Origin: an uncultured Granulosicoccus sp.
GTDB lineage: Bacteria > Pseudomonadota > Gammaproteobacteria > Granulosicoccales > Granulosicoccaceae
Assembly: GCA_937924505.1 (NCBI GenBank)
Contig: CALDSR010000079.1
Location: forward strand, 1-24,093
Direction: 5' to 3'
Length of the DNA: 24,093 nt
The translations under genes were made by a program, and so were the position numbers. This document shows positions 16,015 to 23,918 of this stretch, one piece after another (the first letter of the stretch is position 1; every line of letters begins with the position of its first letter). The notes under the pieces are model-generated. The model ran no database searches. It was not told where the DNA came from and saw only the letters and a program-made list of their open reading frames with translations.

Positions 16015-17640
16015 CTAAAGATCCAGCGAAGCTTTGTAGACCGCTATCTGGCTGTCGCGGCCAATTTGGTCGGTAATCTTCTCCCAGGCCGCAGCGATGG
16101 CATCAGCTGTCTCCTGAGCCGATTTGTACTGGCCGGCGTAGCCTTTTGCCAATTCATCCTCTGCGACGGAGTAGTATTGAAAGATCCCGGGGATACGCGG
16201 TTCAATGGCCGCATTCGGGTGGTTGTAGCTGTCGGCATTCGACCCAAGGTAATCCTCGATATACGCGCGATCGTAGCCCGCTTCTTCCCACTCCTCGAAC
16301 TGGAAATGCGAGTTACGGTACGGCTGGAATCCGGAGGGATAAGCCGAAGCCCAGAGTGACAGATCCTTGCCACCAAGATGCGCTGCTGCTGACCATGCGG
16401 CCTTCTTCTTTTTCTCGTCGCCTTCAACGGTTGCCATGACGTAGACACCCCAACCGATGTAGGCCATGTTGGGCGCTTCGTTGCGCGTGTCTTCCCAGGC
16501 GCCGGCTTGAGAGTTGTACACACGGTCGGAGGCGGGATTGACCCCAAACCCGACGACGTCACCCACCACAGACGTATCAGATGTGCGTGCCGAGGAACCG
16601 ACATCACCCCACCACATCAACATCGAACCCGTACCTGCCAGGAACTGCTGGAATGCTGTGGTACCCGGGTCCGCATTAATTTGATCGGTTGGGTAAGCAC
16701 CCGCATCGATCAGATCCATCACATCTTGTATCGCCTGAACCCAGGCAGGGTTGTTGACCATCGGTTTCATGGTGTCGGGCTCAAACAACCAGGCCGGGCT
16801 GTTTGGATGTTTGGCGTAGGCTGACGCGCGGTTTTCCAGAAAATAGAATCCGAAGCCGCCCCAGCCTTTCAGTGGATCAAGGTACCCGTGAGCAGGCAGG
16901 CCTGTTAGTGGATCTTCCTTGCCAACGAGTTCTTTGGATATCTCGTTGATCTCTTGCCATGTGGTTGGTACGTCTTTACCTGTGACTGAGCCCTCGCCGA
17001 AATAATCTTTGCGATAAGCAAAGGAATGGCAGTCACCGTCAATCGACACACGGTAAGTTTTACCGTCCCATGTGCCTACCGGTGCTTTCAAATAATCGAC
17101 GTAGTCATCCATGTCGATTTGCTCTTTTACCCAATCCGGCATTTCTGACGCCAGACCTTTACCCAGAACATCTCCTTCAAACGGTGCGCCCATTTCAATA
17201 ATGTCGAAGTCAACGGTACCGGTTGCGATCGATTGTTGCAGACGCGCGTTGTAGTCTGCTTGGGCCAGATCGATCCAGTTGATCTTCGCACCCGTATAAG
17301 CTTCCCACGGTTTTAAAAATCCGCGAAAAAGAAAGTTGTGCAAGTTCTGGTTATTTAGGCCCATGAAGGTAAGCTCAACACCTTCAAACTCACCTGCCGC
17401 TACATTTTCTTTGGTTGCGCCAAGGCACATTTCTCCCACTTTCTGCCAGTCACTATCAGTGGGTGAGCCAGCGCCGACACCAGGAATTTTTAATATTTCG
17501 GCGCGCAGACTGCTGTGACCATCACCGAGTGCAAGCTTTGGCATCATTGCGACAGCACCGGCTGCAGTCATGGTTTTCAGCATCTGCCTGCGGTTCATTT
17601 TTTGCGCAGCTCGAATATAGTTATATAGATCTACTTTCAT
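16015..17640 (-). CDS. Carbohydrate ABC transporter substrate-binding protein, Tat-like signal
   Basis: 541 residues. The ATG at 17640 has a strong ribosome site, GGAGG at 17647-17651, 6 nt upstream. Near the N-terminus, NRRQMLK (16-22) followed by a moderately hydrophobic AAGAVAMM stretch and ALGDG looks like a twin-arginine signal, so export may occur folded. The mature part is an extracytoplasmic sugar-binding protein of the CUT1 group: LTFMGLNNQN, a WIDLAQADYNARLQQ segment, TGTVDFDIIEMG, VPTTWQEI and GKTYRVSIDGDCHSFAYR. It is longer than the usual 400-450 residues. The ligand cannot be predicted from this; a mono- or oligosaccharide or glycoside is likely. First gene of the transporter unit and divergent from its probable ATPase. 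Confidence 0.9.
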   Translation of the reverse strand: MKVDLYNYIRAAQKMNRRQMLKTMTAAGAVAMMPKLALGDGHSSLRAEILKIPGVGAGSPTDSDWQKVGEMCLGATKENVAAGEFEGVELTFMGLNNQNLHNFLFRGFLKPWEAYTGAKINWIDLAQADYNARLQQSIATGTVDFDIIEMGAPFEGDVLGKGLASEMPDWVKEQIDMDDYVDYLKAPVGTWDGKTYRVSIDGDCHSFAYRKDYFGEGSVTGKDVPTTWQEINEISKELVGKEDPLTGLPAHGYLDPLKGWGGFGFYFLENRASAYAKHPNSPAWLFEPDTMKPMVNNPAWVQAIQDVMDLIDAGAYPTDQINADPGTTAFQQFLAGTGSMLMWWGDVGSSARTSDTSVVGDVVGFGVNPASDRVYNSQAGAWEDTRNEAPNMAYIGWGVYVMATVEGDEKKKKAAWSAAAHLGGKDLSLWASAYPSGFQPYRNSHFQFEEWEEAGYDRAYIEDYLGSNADSYNHPNAAIEPRIPGIFQYYSVAEDELAKGYAGQYKSAQETADAIAAAWEKITDQIGRDSQIAVYKASLDL

Positions 17641-17676
17641 ACATTTCCTCCAAAGAAAGTACTAGACATGTTATTG

Positions 17677-17705
17677 AAATTATGATTTTTTAAGAAATAC
17701 TCCAA
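17677..17705 (-). promoter_or_regulatory. Candidate sigma70 promoter for the ABC transporter operon
   Basis: Minus strand: TTGGAG (17700-17705), 17-nt spacer rich in A, then TAATTT (17677-17682). The predicted transcription start near 17670 gives a leader of about 30 nt with the strong GGAGG ribosome site. Confidence 0.5.
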
Positions 17706-17741
17706 CGTTAGTTACGTAATCAACCAGACGATCTGATGATT

Positions 17742-17783
17742 GACTTTGCACACCGCTCTTGAGCACGTCCAAGCTGCAAAGTC
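17742..17783. promoter_or_regulatory. Perfect 9-bp inverted repeat in the divergent transporter promoter
   Basis: GACTTTGCA (17742-17750) and TGCAAAGTC (17775-17783) are perfectly complementary. The half-site centres are 33 bp apart, about three helical turns. A small GCTC-TT-GAGC palindrome lies between them (starting at 17755). It is placed between the candidate promoters of the binding protein (-) and the ATPase (+), and is a good candidate for a shared operator. Confidence 0.5.
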
Positions 17784-17806
17784 CCAGCCTGAGGACTGAA
17801 TCGAAA

Positions 17807-17852
17807 GCAAGCTAAGGTATGCTTGCGTTCGACGACCACGCTTGAATATATC
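17807..17852 (+). promoter_or_regulatory. Candidate promoter with overlapping inverted repeat for the ABC ATPase
   Basis: TTGCGT (17823-17828), 18-nt spacer, TATATC (17847-17852), about 48 bp before the ATPase ATG. An inverted repeat, GCAAGC (17807-17812) / GCTTGC (17821-17826), covers the -35, so a protein bound there would control the promoter. Both elements are imperfect. Confidence 0.38.
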
Positions 17853-17899
17853 AGAATTTTGTAAAAGCTAAAAATAGCCGGTGCAACAGGAGTAACGCA

Positions 17900-18958
17900 A
17901 TGGGAAACGTCATTATTCGGGATCTGTGCAAGTCTTATGGGACGGTTGAAGTCATCCAGGGCTTGAATATTGATATTCGTGAATCCGAGTTCGTTGCCCT
18001 GGTTGGCCCGTCTGGTTGTGGGAAATCCACGCTGCTCAGAATGATTGCCGGCCTTGAACCGATCAATTCCGGCACCATCGAGATCAGCGACAGAATAGTA
18101 AATAACCTACCGCCATCGCAGCGCGATATTGCCATGGTCTTTCAAACCTACGCTTTGTATCCACATAAGTCAGTGGCGGAGAACATGGGCTTTTCGCTTA
18201 AGGTCGCAAAGAAAAACAAGGCAGAGATCAATGCCCGGGTACAGGAAGCAGCTGAAATACTTGGCTTGACAGAGTACCTCAAACGAAAACCACGACACCT
18301 GTCTGGTGGGCAACGCCAACGTGTTGCCATGGGCCGAGCAATCGTAAGAGACCCTGAGGTATTCCTGTTTGATGAGCCTCTCTCAAACCTTGATGCAAAG
18401 CTCCGTATTCAAATGCGTACCGAAATCAAGCAACTGCATCAACGATTGAAAACAACAACCGTCTTTGTAACACACGATCAAATTGAAGCGATGACGCTTG
18501 CCGATAGAATCGTTGTCATGCAAGGCGGTCATATCGAGCAGATCGGTACCCCGCTGGAACTCTACGATCAACCGAATAATGAATTTGTAGCCACCTTCAT
18601 CGGAGCGCCTTCAATGAATTTATTGTCTGGTGTGTTGGATAAGGGTGCGGTTTCTGTCGGCACCCAGCGTTATAAAGGACCGAGTGGCAGTGGAAAAGTT
18701 AAAGTTGGTGTACGGCCAGAACACCTTCTTTTGTCAGAGGAAGGCCTGTCAATGACTGTCAAGGTTGTTGAACCTACGGGCTCGGAAACGATGGTCTTTC
18801 TGGATTTTGAGGGGCAAGACGTGGTAGCCGTTTTTCGCGAAAGGCATCAATTTGATCCAGGACAAACCATTAATTTGCAGCCAGCCCCGGCACATATTCA
18901 CCTGTTTGATGCTGATACCGGAAAACGATATCAGGAGGTTGATCAGGCGAGTATCTGA
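17900..18958 (+). CDS. Carbohydrate ABC transporter ATPase (MalK/UgpC/MsmK type)
   Basis: 352 residues. Walker A GPSGCGKST (36-44), Q-loop FQTYALYPH, signature LSGGQRQ (134-140), Walker B VFLFDE (154-159), D-loop LSNLDAK and H-loop VTHDQ (His192), then a C-terminal TOBE/regulatory domain from about 240 containing VKVGVRPEHL. This is the full MalK layout of CUT1 sugar importers. The ATG has CAGGAG upstream with normal spacing. It is the only ATPase in the window and lies divergently next to the binding-protein gene, so it most likely energises that transporter, although MsmK/UgpC-type ATPases can serve several systems. Expression from its own promoter would allow such sharing. Confidence 0.93.
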   Translation: MGNVIIRDLCKSYGTVEVIQGLNIDIRESEFVALVGPSGCGKSTLLRMIAGLEPINSGTIEISDRIVNNLPPSQRDIAMVFQTYALYPHKSVAENMGFSLKVAKKNKAEINARVQEAAEILGLTEYLKRKPRHLSGGQRQRVAMGRAIVRDPEVFLFDEPLSNLDAKLRIQMRTEIKQLHQRLKTTTVFVTHDQIEAMTLADRIVVMQGGHIEQIGTPLELYDQPNNEFVATFIGAPSMNLLSGVLDKGAVSVGTQRYKGPSGSGKVKVGVRPEHLLLSEEGLSMTVKVVEPTGSETMVFLDFEGQDVVAVFRERHQFDPGQTINLQPAPAHIHLFDADTGKRYQEVDQASI

Positions 18959-19024
18959 ACGCTTCCATTCACGATGAAGCCATATTCAGATGCTGATTCA
19001 AGCATGCTGGCTCAAGAAGCGATA

Positions 19025-19591
19025 TCAAGAACCAGTGACGATCAAAACGGCTCGCGCCTTTTTGTTTTTAGCCTGAATGGAATGCGGGCGATCAGCGACG
19101 TAGCGAATCGTATCTCCTTTGCCAATTGTCTCAGTGATTCCATCTGCTGTAATGACCAGAGTGCCTGAAAAGACAGTTAGATTCTCCATGCAGCCCGAGC
19201 GGTGAGGCTCGCTGTCCAGAATGGCGTTTGCCTCAAATTCCAAATCGTAGATCTCGGTATCACCGACACTTTCTGGAGCACTTAGAATTCGAATTTTGCA
19301 GCCCTCCCCCTTTGACATGATGACAGGCGTCTGATCAGCCCGGATCACATCTCTGATAGGGCCGCTTTCGCTTGGGTTGTGGTCCAGCAAGCCTGAAAAA
19401 TCAACATTCAGTGCTTTGGTCAGGTTCCATAGGCTAGCCACCGTCGGACTACTTTCAACCCGTTCTATCTGCGAGATCATCGACTTGGAGACACCGGACA
19501 GATTGGCCAACGCTTCAAGGCTCAGACTACGCGACTGTCGTGCTTGCTTTAATCGATTTGCCAACCGTTTGGAGATTTCATCGTCAGCCAT
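19025..19591 (-). CDS. XRE-family transcriptional regulator with cupin domain
   Basis: 188 residues. N-terminal helix-turn-helix of XRE type at about 5-65 (LKQARQSRSLSLEALANLSG, then VSKSMISQIERVESSPTVASL). C-terminal cupin from about 110 with PHRSGCMENLTVFSG, GDTIRY and PHSIQA as the barrel motifs, a likely small-ligand sensor. Regulators of this layout commonly control amino-acid, polyamine or aldehyde metabolism next to their own gene. It follows tdh by 57 bp on the same strand, so it is probably the last gene of a kbl-tdh-regulator operon and may control it through the palindromes before kbl. The ATG at 19591 lacks a strong ribosome site but fits the domain start. Confidence 0.9.
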   Translation of the reverse strand: MADDEISKRLANRLKQARQSRSLSLEALANLSGVSKSMISQIERVESSPTVASLWNLTKALNVDFSGLLDHNPSESGPIRDVIRADQTPVIMSKGEGCKIRILSAPESVGDTEIYDLEFEANAILDSEPHRSGCMENLTVFSGTLVITADGITETIGKGDTIRYVADRPHSIQAKNKKARAVLIVTGS

Positions 19592-19648
19592 AGTTATAAG
19601 TCACGGTGCCGGTTGGGTTTTTCAGTTGCGAAAAAGCGCAATAGCGTG

Positions 19649-20707
19649 TCAAGGGATAGTCGTCCAATCCAAAACAACTTTCCCGCCAGTGCCTCCAAGC
19701 ATGTTGGCGAAGCCGGCTTCAAAGTCGAGCGCAGAACATCGATGAGTAATGACTTTCGATACGTCTAGTCCATTTTGCAACATGGCAATCATCTTGTACC
19801 AGGTTTCAAATATTTCGCGACCATAAACGCCTTTTAAATTTATCGCCTTGAAAACAATACGTGACCAGTCGACGGGGCTTTTACCCGGTGGAATACCGAG
19901 CATCGCGATTCTCCCGCCCATGACCATGGCTTCGATCATCTGGTCAAGCGCCTTTTGATTGCCTGACATCTCCAAACCAACATCAAAGCCCTGCTTTAAT
20001 CCAAGTGAATCCATCACATGCTTGAGATCTTCGTTTTGTACATTGACGGGAACTACATCGGTAACCTGGGCTGCCAATTCAAGCCGCTTCTGATTAACAT
20101 CGGTAATAACAACATGTCGCGCACCCGCATGACGGGCCACAGCGGCGGCCATGATGCCGATGGGCCCTGCTCCTGTTATCAACACATCCTCACTCACCAA
20201 GTCAAAACTCAGCGCTGTGTGAACAGCATTTCCTAGTGGGTCCAGTATGGCGCCAATATCATCGCTGATATCATCTGGAAGCGGCACGACATTAAATGCT
20301 TGCAGACGTAAGTATTGTGCAAACGCGCCAGGTTCGTTGACACCAATGCCACGGGTGTCCGGGTCCAGATGAAATTTTCCTGAGCGAGACTGTCGAGATT
20401 CTTTCCCGACCAGATGCCCTTCACCACTGACACGCTGCCCCAGCGCCAATCCCTTGACCGCACTGCCCAGTTCCACGACCTCTCCGGCAAATTCGTGGCC
20501 AGTGATCAATGGCACCGGAACTGTCTTTGCAGCCCATTCGTCCCAGTTCCAAATATGGATATCGGTGCCACAGATGCCGGTTTTCTTGATACGAATCAGC
20601 ACATCTTCTTCACCAATATCCGGTATTGGCGCATCCTGGAGCCAAAGCCCCTTCTCAGGCTGGGCTTTGACAAGAGCCTTCATCGATTGACGAGTCCTGT
20701 GACTCAT
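19649..20707 (-). CDS. tdh: L-threonine 3-dehydrogenase lacking the structural zinc cysteines
   Basis: 352 residues, NAD-dependent medium-chain dehydrogenase that oxidises L-threonine to 2-amino-3-ketobutyrate, handed to Kbl. Close to E. coli Tdh: [18 protein letters not shown] (catalytic zinc Cys46), GHEFAGEV (His71, Glu72), [31 protein letters not shown] (cofactor fold) and [11 protein letters not shown]. The four structural-zinc cysteines of the family are absent: the region reads [18 protein letters not shown], so the positions are Gly101, Ser104, Ser107 and Asp115. The ATG at 20707 overlaps the kbl stop (ATGA) and has GGGAG upstream. MKAL at 20683 would match E. coli length but has a poorer ribosome site. 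Confidence 0.94.
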   Translation of the reverse strand: MSHRTRQSMKALVKAQPEKGLWLQDAPIPDIGEEDVLIRIKKTGICGTDIHIWNWDEWAAKTVPVPLITGHEFAGEVVELGSAVKGLALGQRVSGEGHLVGKESRQSRSGKFHLDPDTRGIGVNEPGAFAQYLRLQAFNVVPLPDDISDDIGAILDPLGNAVHTALSFDLVSEDVLITGAGPIGIMAAAVARHAGARHVVITDVNQKRLELAAQVTDVVPVNVQNEDLKHVMDSLGLKQGFDVGLEMSGNQKALDQMIEAMVMGGRIAMLGIPPGKSPVDWSRIVFKAINLKGVYGREIFETWYKMIAMLQNGLDVSKVITHRCSALDFEAGFANMLGGTGGKVVLDWTTIP

Positions 20708-21912
20708 TTCAACACTCCCAGCTCGTGACCCACTTCCTTGAAAGCCATCAGCGCGCGATCAAGTTCTGTTCTGCTTAAAGACGCGGTCATTTGGGTTCTG
20801 ACGCGGGCCTCGCCTTTTGGCACCACCGGAAAGAAAAAACCGGACACGTATACGTCTTTTTCGTATAACAGATTGGCAAATTGTTGAGCAAGTCTTGCAT
20901 CGCCTAACATGATCGGGATGATTGGATGTTCACCGGGGCGCAACCTAAAGCCGAGTTTCGTCAACCCGTCACGCCAGTACACAGTATTCTCGAATAGTTG
21001 GCGACGAAGATCATCACCCTCTTCCACTAATCGAAGCGCTTCTATGGACGCGGCCACAACGCTGGGTGGTAATGAGTTGGAAAACAAATACGGCCTGGCG
21101 CGTTGACGCAATAAATCGATGATCGCTTGTGCGCCTGCGATATACCCGCCGATTGCACCGCCCAATGCTTTGCCCAAGGTGCCGGTTACAACATCGACAC
21201 TCGTGTTTACATTGAAATGAGCCGCCGTGCCTCTACCACCCGGACCCATGAATCCAGTTGCGTGACAGTCGTCGACCATAAGCAATGCGCCGAATTTTTC
21301 GGACAGTGCAGTTATTGCAGGTAAATCTGCCAGGTAACCATCCATAGAAAAAACACCATCGGTTGCGATCATGATGAATCTCGCTCCATCGGCTTTGGCC
21401 TTGGTCAATTGGCGCTCCAGATCTTCCATGTCGGAATTTGCGTACCGGTAGCGCTTGGCTTTGCACAAACGAATGCCGTCGATGATCGATGCATGATTGA
21501 GAGAGTCAGAGATAATGGCGTCTTCCGGGCCCAGGAGTGGTTCAAACAATCCTCCGTTGGCGTCGAAACAAGCGGCAAAAAGTATCGCATCATCTTTTTC
21601 CAGGAACCTCGCCAGACGTTGCTCGAGGATCTCGTGAAGTTCATGCGTGCCACAAATGAAACGCACACTCGCCATTCCATAGCCGCTTTCATCCATCGCC
21701 GATTTCGCCGCGTTCACCAGTGCCGGGTGGTTGGCCAATCCCAGATAATTATTCGCGCATAGATTGATGACGCTATCTTTTATAGAAGCTCCATTTGCGA
21801 CAGAAATGACGCCCGCCTGTGCCGACACAAGCGGTCTCTCCTGCTTCCAGATCCCGGCATTTCTGATGTCCTGCAACACGTCATTCAGATGAGTTTGATA
21901 CTCCTCGTTCAC
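20704..21912 (-). CDS. kbl: Glycine C-acetyltransferase (2-amino-3-ketobutyrate CoA ligase)
   Basis: 402 residues, PLP enzyme of the alpha-oxoamine synthase family that cleaves 2-amino-3-ketobutyrate with CoA into glycine and acetyl-CoA. Landmarks: [30 protein letters not shown], the cofactor-binding [11 protein letters not shown], and [10 protein letters not shown] with the PLP lysine at 248. Length and sequence follow E. coli Kbl closely. The start is GTG at 21912 with AGGGGA (21918-21923) 5 nt upstream. It overlaps tdh by 4 bp (ATGA), the classical threonine-degradation pair. This is the first gene of the operon, and paired palindromes lie 40-80 bp upstream. Confidence 0.95.
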   Translation of the reverse strand: MNEEYQTHLNDVLQDIRNAGIWKQERPLVSAQAGVISVANGASIKDSVINLCANNYLGLANHPALVNAAKSAMDESGYGMASVRFICGTHELHEILEQRLARFLEKDDAILFAACFDANGGLFEPLLGPEDAIISDSLNHASIIDGIRLCKAKRYRYANSDMEDLERQLTKAKADGARFIMIATDGVFSMDGYLADLPAITALSEKFGALLMVDDCHATGFMGPGGRGTAAHFNVNTSVDVVTGTLGKALGGAIGGYIAGAQAIIDLLRQRARPYLFSNSLPPSVVAASIEALRLVEEGDDLRRQLFENTVYWRDGLTKLGFRLRPGEHPIIPIMLGDARLAQQFANLLYEKDVYVSGFFFPVVPKGEARVRTQMTASLSRTELDRALMAFKEVGHELGVLK

Positions 21913-21952
21913 GGTCTTCCCCTGCGTGTCGATAGGTTTGTTTTATAACACC

Positions 21953-21992
21953 ATATTTCCTTTATGTGGGAAATATTCCAGTATGATGGAAT
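21953..21992. promoter_or_regulatory. Paired TTCC/GGAA palindromes upstream of kbl, probable operator
   Basis: ATATTTCC (21953-21960) and GGAAATAT (21969-21976) form a perfect 8+8 inverted repeat with 8-nt spacing. ATTCCA (21975-21980) and TGGAAT (21987-21992) form an overlapping 6+6 repeat. A -10-like TTATAA on the minus strand lies just downstream (21943-21948), without a good -35. The XRE-cupin protein of the same operon is the obvious candidate to bind here. Confidence 0.5.
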
Positions 21993-22417
21993 TTCAAGAT
22001 AATTCAATATTCGTATTGCGAAACCGTTGCTGAGTGCGAATAGTGTCGGCGCTGAAAATATCTGCCACCGTTTGGCAGGCATAATGTTGTGGCTGTTGTG
22101 CCGGCACAGGCTCTGCGTTCCGGCAAGACGTGCGGGGTCCTTTCCGCAATTATATTTCGCCGATTTTTTGTCAACGACACGATCATCACCAAATTCTCGA
22201 CGACGAAAAACAGCCCGTATGGGTCACTAGGGCCGGGATTTTCAAATTTTTCCGCTGTTTGGCGCCAGCTGATCGTCTTTCGCGCGACTTTGCCAGTGGC
22301 GACAGGACATGATTGTTTTCTGTTGATAGCGACACCACTGTCAGATTCCCGGTATCAGTTTTGTCGGAATGAACTATCATAAGCGATCAGGTTCGTAGGC
22401 TTTATGAGCTTTGTCGC
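21993..22417. other. Long non-coding stretch between kbl and the desaturase
   Basis: Part of a 505-bp divergent gap. No reading frame on either strand resembles a known protein. A small hairpin, CTGCCA (22062-22067) / TGGCAG (22073-22078), is present, and base composition is uneven with T-rich blocks. It probably holds the desaturase promoter and leader. I could not identify a convincing promoter or riboswitch. Confidence 0.4.
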
Positions 22418-23503
22418 TTGTTCCGCATCGAAACAAGCAAACCTCACAATTTACCACTCGGAATAAAACCTCCGTTGACGGATATAGATAACGCTTGGGG
22501 CGCACGTCTGGCGAAATACAGGCGGCCGGACAATCGGCGTGCATTGATTGAAATTGCTCTCACGGTCGTGCCATTCGTGCTCGTGTGGGCCTCAATTTGG
22601 GCGCTGATGCAGGCCGGCTACGTCACGACCTTTATCGCGGGTCTGCTAGCGTTGCTGCCAGCGGCTGGCTTCATGCTCAGGTTGTTTATCATCCAGCACG
22701 ATTGTGGCCACGGCTCAATGTTCACCTCCAGAAAAGCCAATGACTGGCTGGGACGTGTACTCGGTATTTTCACCTTCACTCCCTACGAGTTCTGGCGCTT
22801 GCAACACGCCAATCATCATGCGACTTCTGGCAATCTTGATCGACGCGGTATCGGCGATATCGAAACCCTGACAGTTAATGAGTACCTGCAACGCGGCAAA
22901 TTTTATCGCCTGCTCTATCGTATGTACCGTAACCCGTTGGTGCTTTTCGGTATAGGGCCCAGCTATTTGTTTATCTTGCGCCACAGGCTCCCATTTGGAT
23001 CCATGAAAGTCAGCGCTAAACTCTGGATCAGCACCTTGGCCACCAATGTCGGCATTGTTGCAGTATCCGCGGCGATTATTTATGCGACAAGCTGGCAGAT
23101 GTTCCTGTTAATACAAATCCCGATTGTTGTTTTGGCTGCGACCTTCGGTATGTGGCTGTTCTATGTTCAGCACCAGTTCGATGAGACTCATTGGGACCGC
23201 AATAGTGAGTGGCAACGCGAAACATCCGCTTTACATGGAAGTTCGTACTATGACTTGCCCAAACCGTTGATGTGGATCAGCGGCAATATCGGCATTCATC
23301 ATGTGCACCACCTTTGCAGCAGGATCCCGTTTCACAAATTGCCACAGGTAATGAATGATCATCCGGAACTCAAAGAAGTCGGCAGACTGACGCTATGGGA
23401 AAGTTTCAGAAACGTGAAACTCACTCTATGGGATGAAGAGCGTCGAGAATTGGTCACCTTCCGGGAAATTCAGCAGCGATTGCAAGCTGCCGGTGCGACT
23501 TAA
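22418..23503 (+). CDS. Membrane fatty acid desaturase
   Basis: Up to 361 residues. The three histidine boxes of membrane di-iron desaturases are intact: HDCGH (94-98), HANHH (130-134) and HHVHH (294-298). They are separated by hydrophobic segments at about 44-64, 70-90, 172-190 and 203-250. QHQFDETHW (251-259) and LPKPLMWISGNIGIHH are typical of the acyl-lipid omega-6/delta-12-like bacterial group. It inserts a double bond into membrane fatty acids using O2 and reduced ferredoxin or cytochrome. The start is unclear: the frame is closed at 22370 and has no ATG before the first membrane segment, leaving TTG at 22418 (used here) or TTG at 22475. It converges on ybiI with 11 bp between stops. Confidence 0.87.
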   Translation: MFRIETSKPHNLPLGIKPPLTDIDNAWGARLAKYRRPDNRRALIEIALTVVPFVLVWASIWALMQAGYVTTFIAGLLALLPAAGFMLRLFIIQHDCGHGSMFTSRKANDWLGRVLGIFTFTPYEFWRLQHANHHATSGNLDRRGIGDIETLTVNEYLQRGKFYRLLYRMYRNPLVLFGIGPSYLFILRHRLPFGSMKVSAKLWISTLATNVGIVAVSAAIIYATSWQMFLLIQIPIVVLAATFGMWLFYVQHQFDETHWDRNSEWQRETSALHGSSYYDLPKPLMWISGNIGIHHVHHLCSRIPFHKLPQVMNDHPELKEVGRLTLWESFRNVKLTLWDEERRELVTFREIQQRLQAAGAT

Positions 23504-23514
23504 CCTGGTTACAA

Positions 23515-23781
23515 CTAACGAAGCTGGCTATCTTTACTACCGCGACGATTAAATCCCGCACTCTCGGTGGCTTGTTCGTCCAGAATCGATTGGCAGTCAA
23601 CACATAAGCGAACACCCGGAATGGCGTCGCGCCTTGCCTGTGGTATTTTTTCTTCACATTCCTCGCACAGTGCAAGACTTTGACCGCTTGGCAAACGACT
23701 GCGGGATATTTTGACGGCATCGGCAATGCTGGCATCAATCTGATCTTGAACAGCGCCGTCTCGGGACCATCCTCCGGCCAT
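23515..23781 (-). CDS. ybiI: DksA/TraR-type C4 zinc-finger protein YbiI
   Basis: 88 residues from the ATG at 23781, with AAGGA upstream. A frame extension to 23817 has no support. The length is the same as E. coli YbiI. Start MAGGWSRDGAVQDQI, zinc finger CEECEEKIPQARR then CVDC, and the tail FNRRGSKDSQLR are near-identical in layout to E. coli YbiI. DksA/TraR proteins act at the RNA polymerase secondary channel, but YbiI lacks the long coiled-coil of DksA and its role is not known. The gene is convergent with the desaturase. Confidence 0.93.
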   Translation of the reverse strand: MAGGWSRDGAVQDQIDASIADAVKISRSRLPSGQSLALCEECEEKIPQARRDAIPGVRLCVDCQSILDEQATESAGFNRRGSKDSQLR

Positions 23782-23894
23782 TAAGTATTTTCCTTGGGTT
23801 GTGGGCCTCTGAAACACTCTAACCTAACTGGGCTTGCTTGGGTGTTGTTGCATACTGGCCTACTTGATTACGGATGGACTGAAGCCCTGGATAA

Positions 23895-23918
23895 AGCTCG
23901 TCAGCGAGCTATTTTTTT
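23895..23918 (+). terminator. Intrinsic terminator on the plus strand with no adjacent gene
   Basis: AGCTCG (23895-23900), loop TCAG, CGAGCT (23905-23910), then ATTTTTTT (23911-23918). The stem is perfect and the U-run strong. On the minus strand the same stem is followed only by TTTATCC, so the main direction is plus. The nearest plus gene ends 400 bp earlier, and ybiI lies antisense in between. Confidence 0.7.

Noticed and set aside
22062..22078. Hairpin before the desaturase considered as part of a riboswitch
   Set aside because: A single 6-bp stem more than 300 bp from the gene, without conserved riboswitch core sequence.
22089..22382. 97-codon plus-strand frame in the gap before the desaturase
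   Set aside because: No family resemblance and no ribosome site; competing frames of similar length exist on both strands here, as expected for non-coding DNA.
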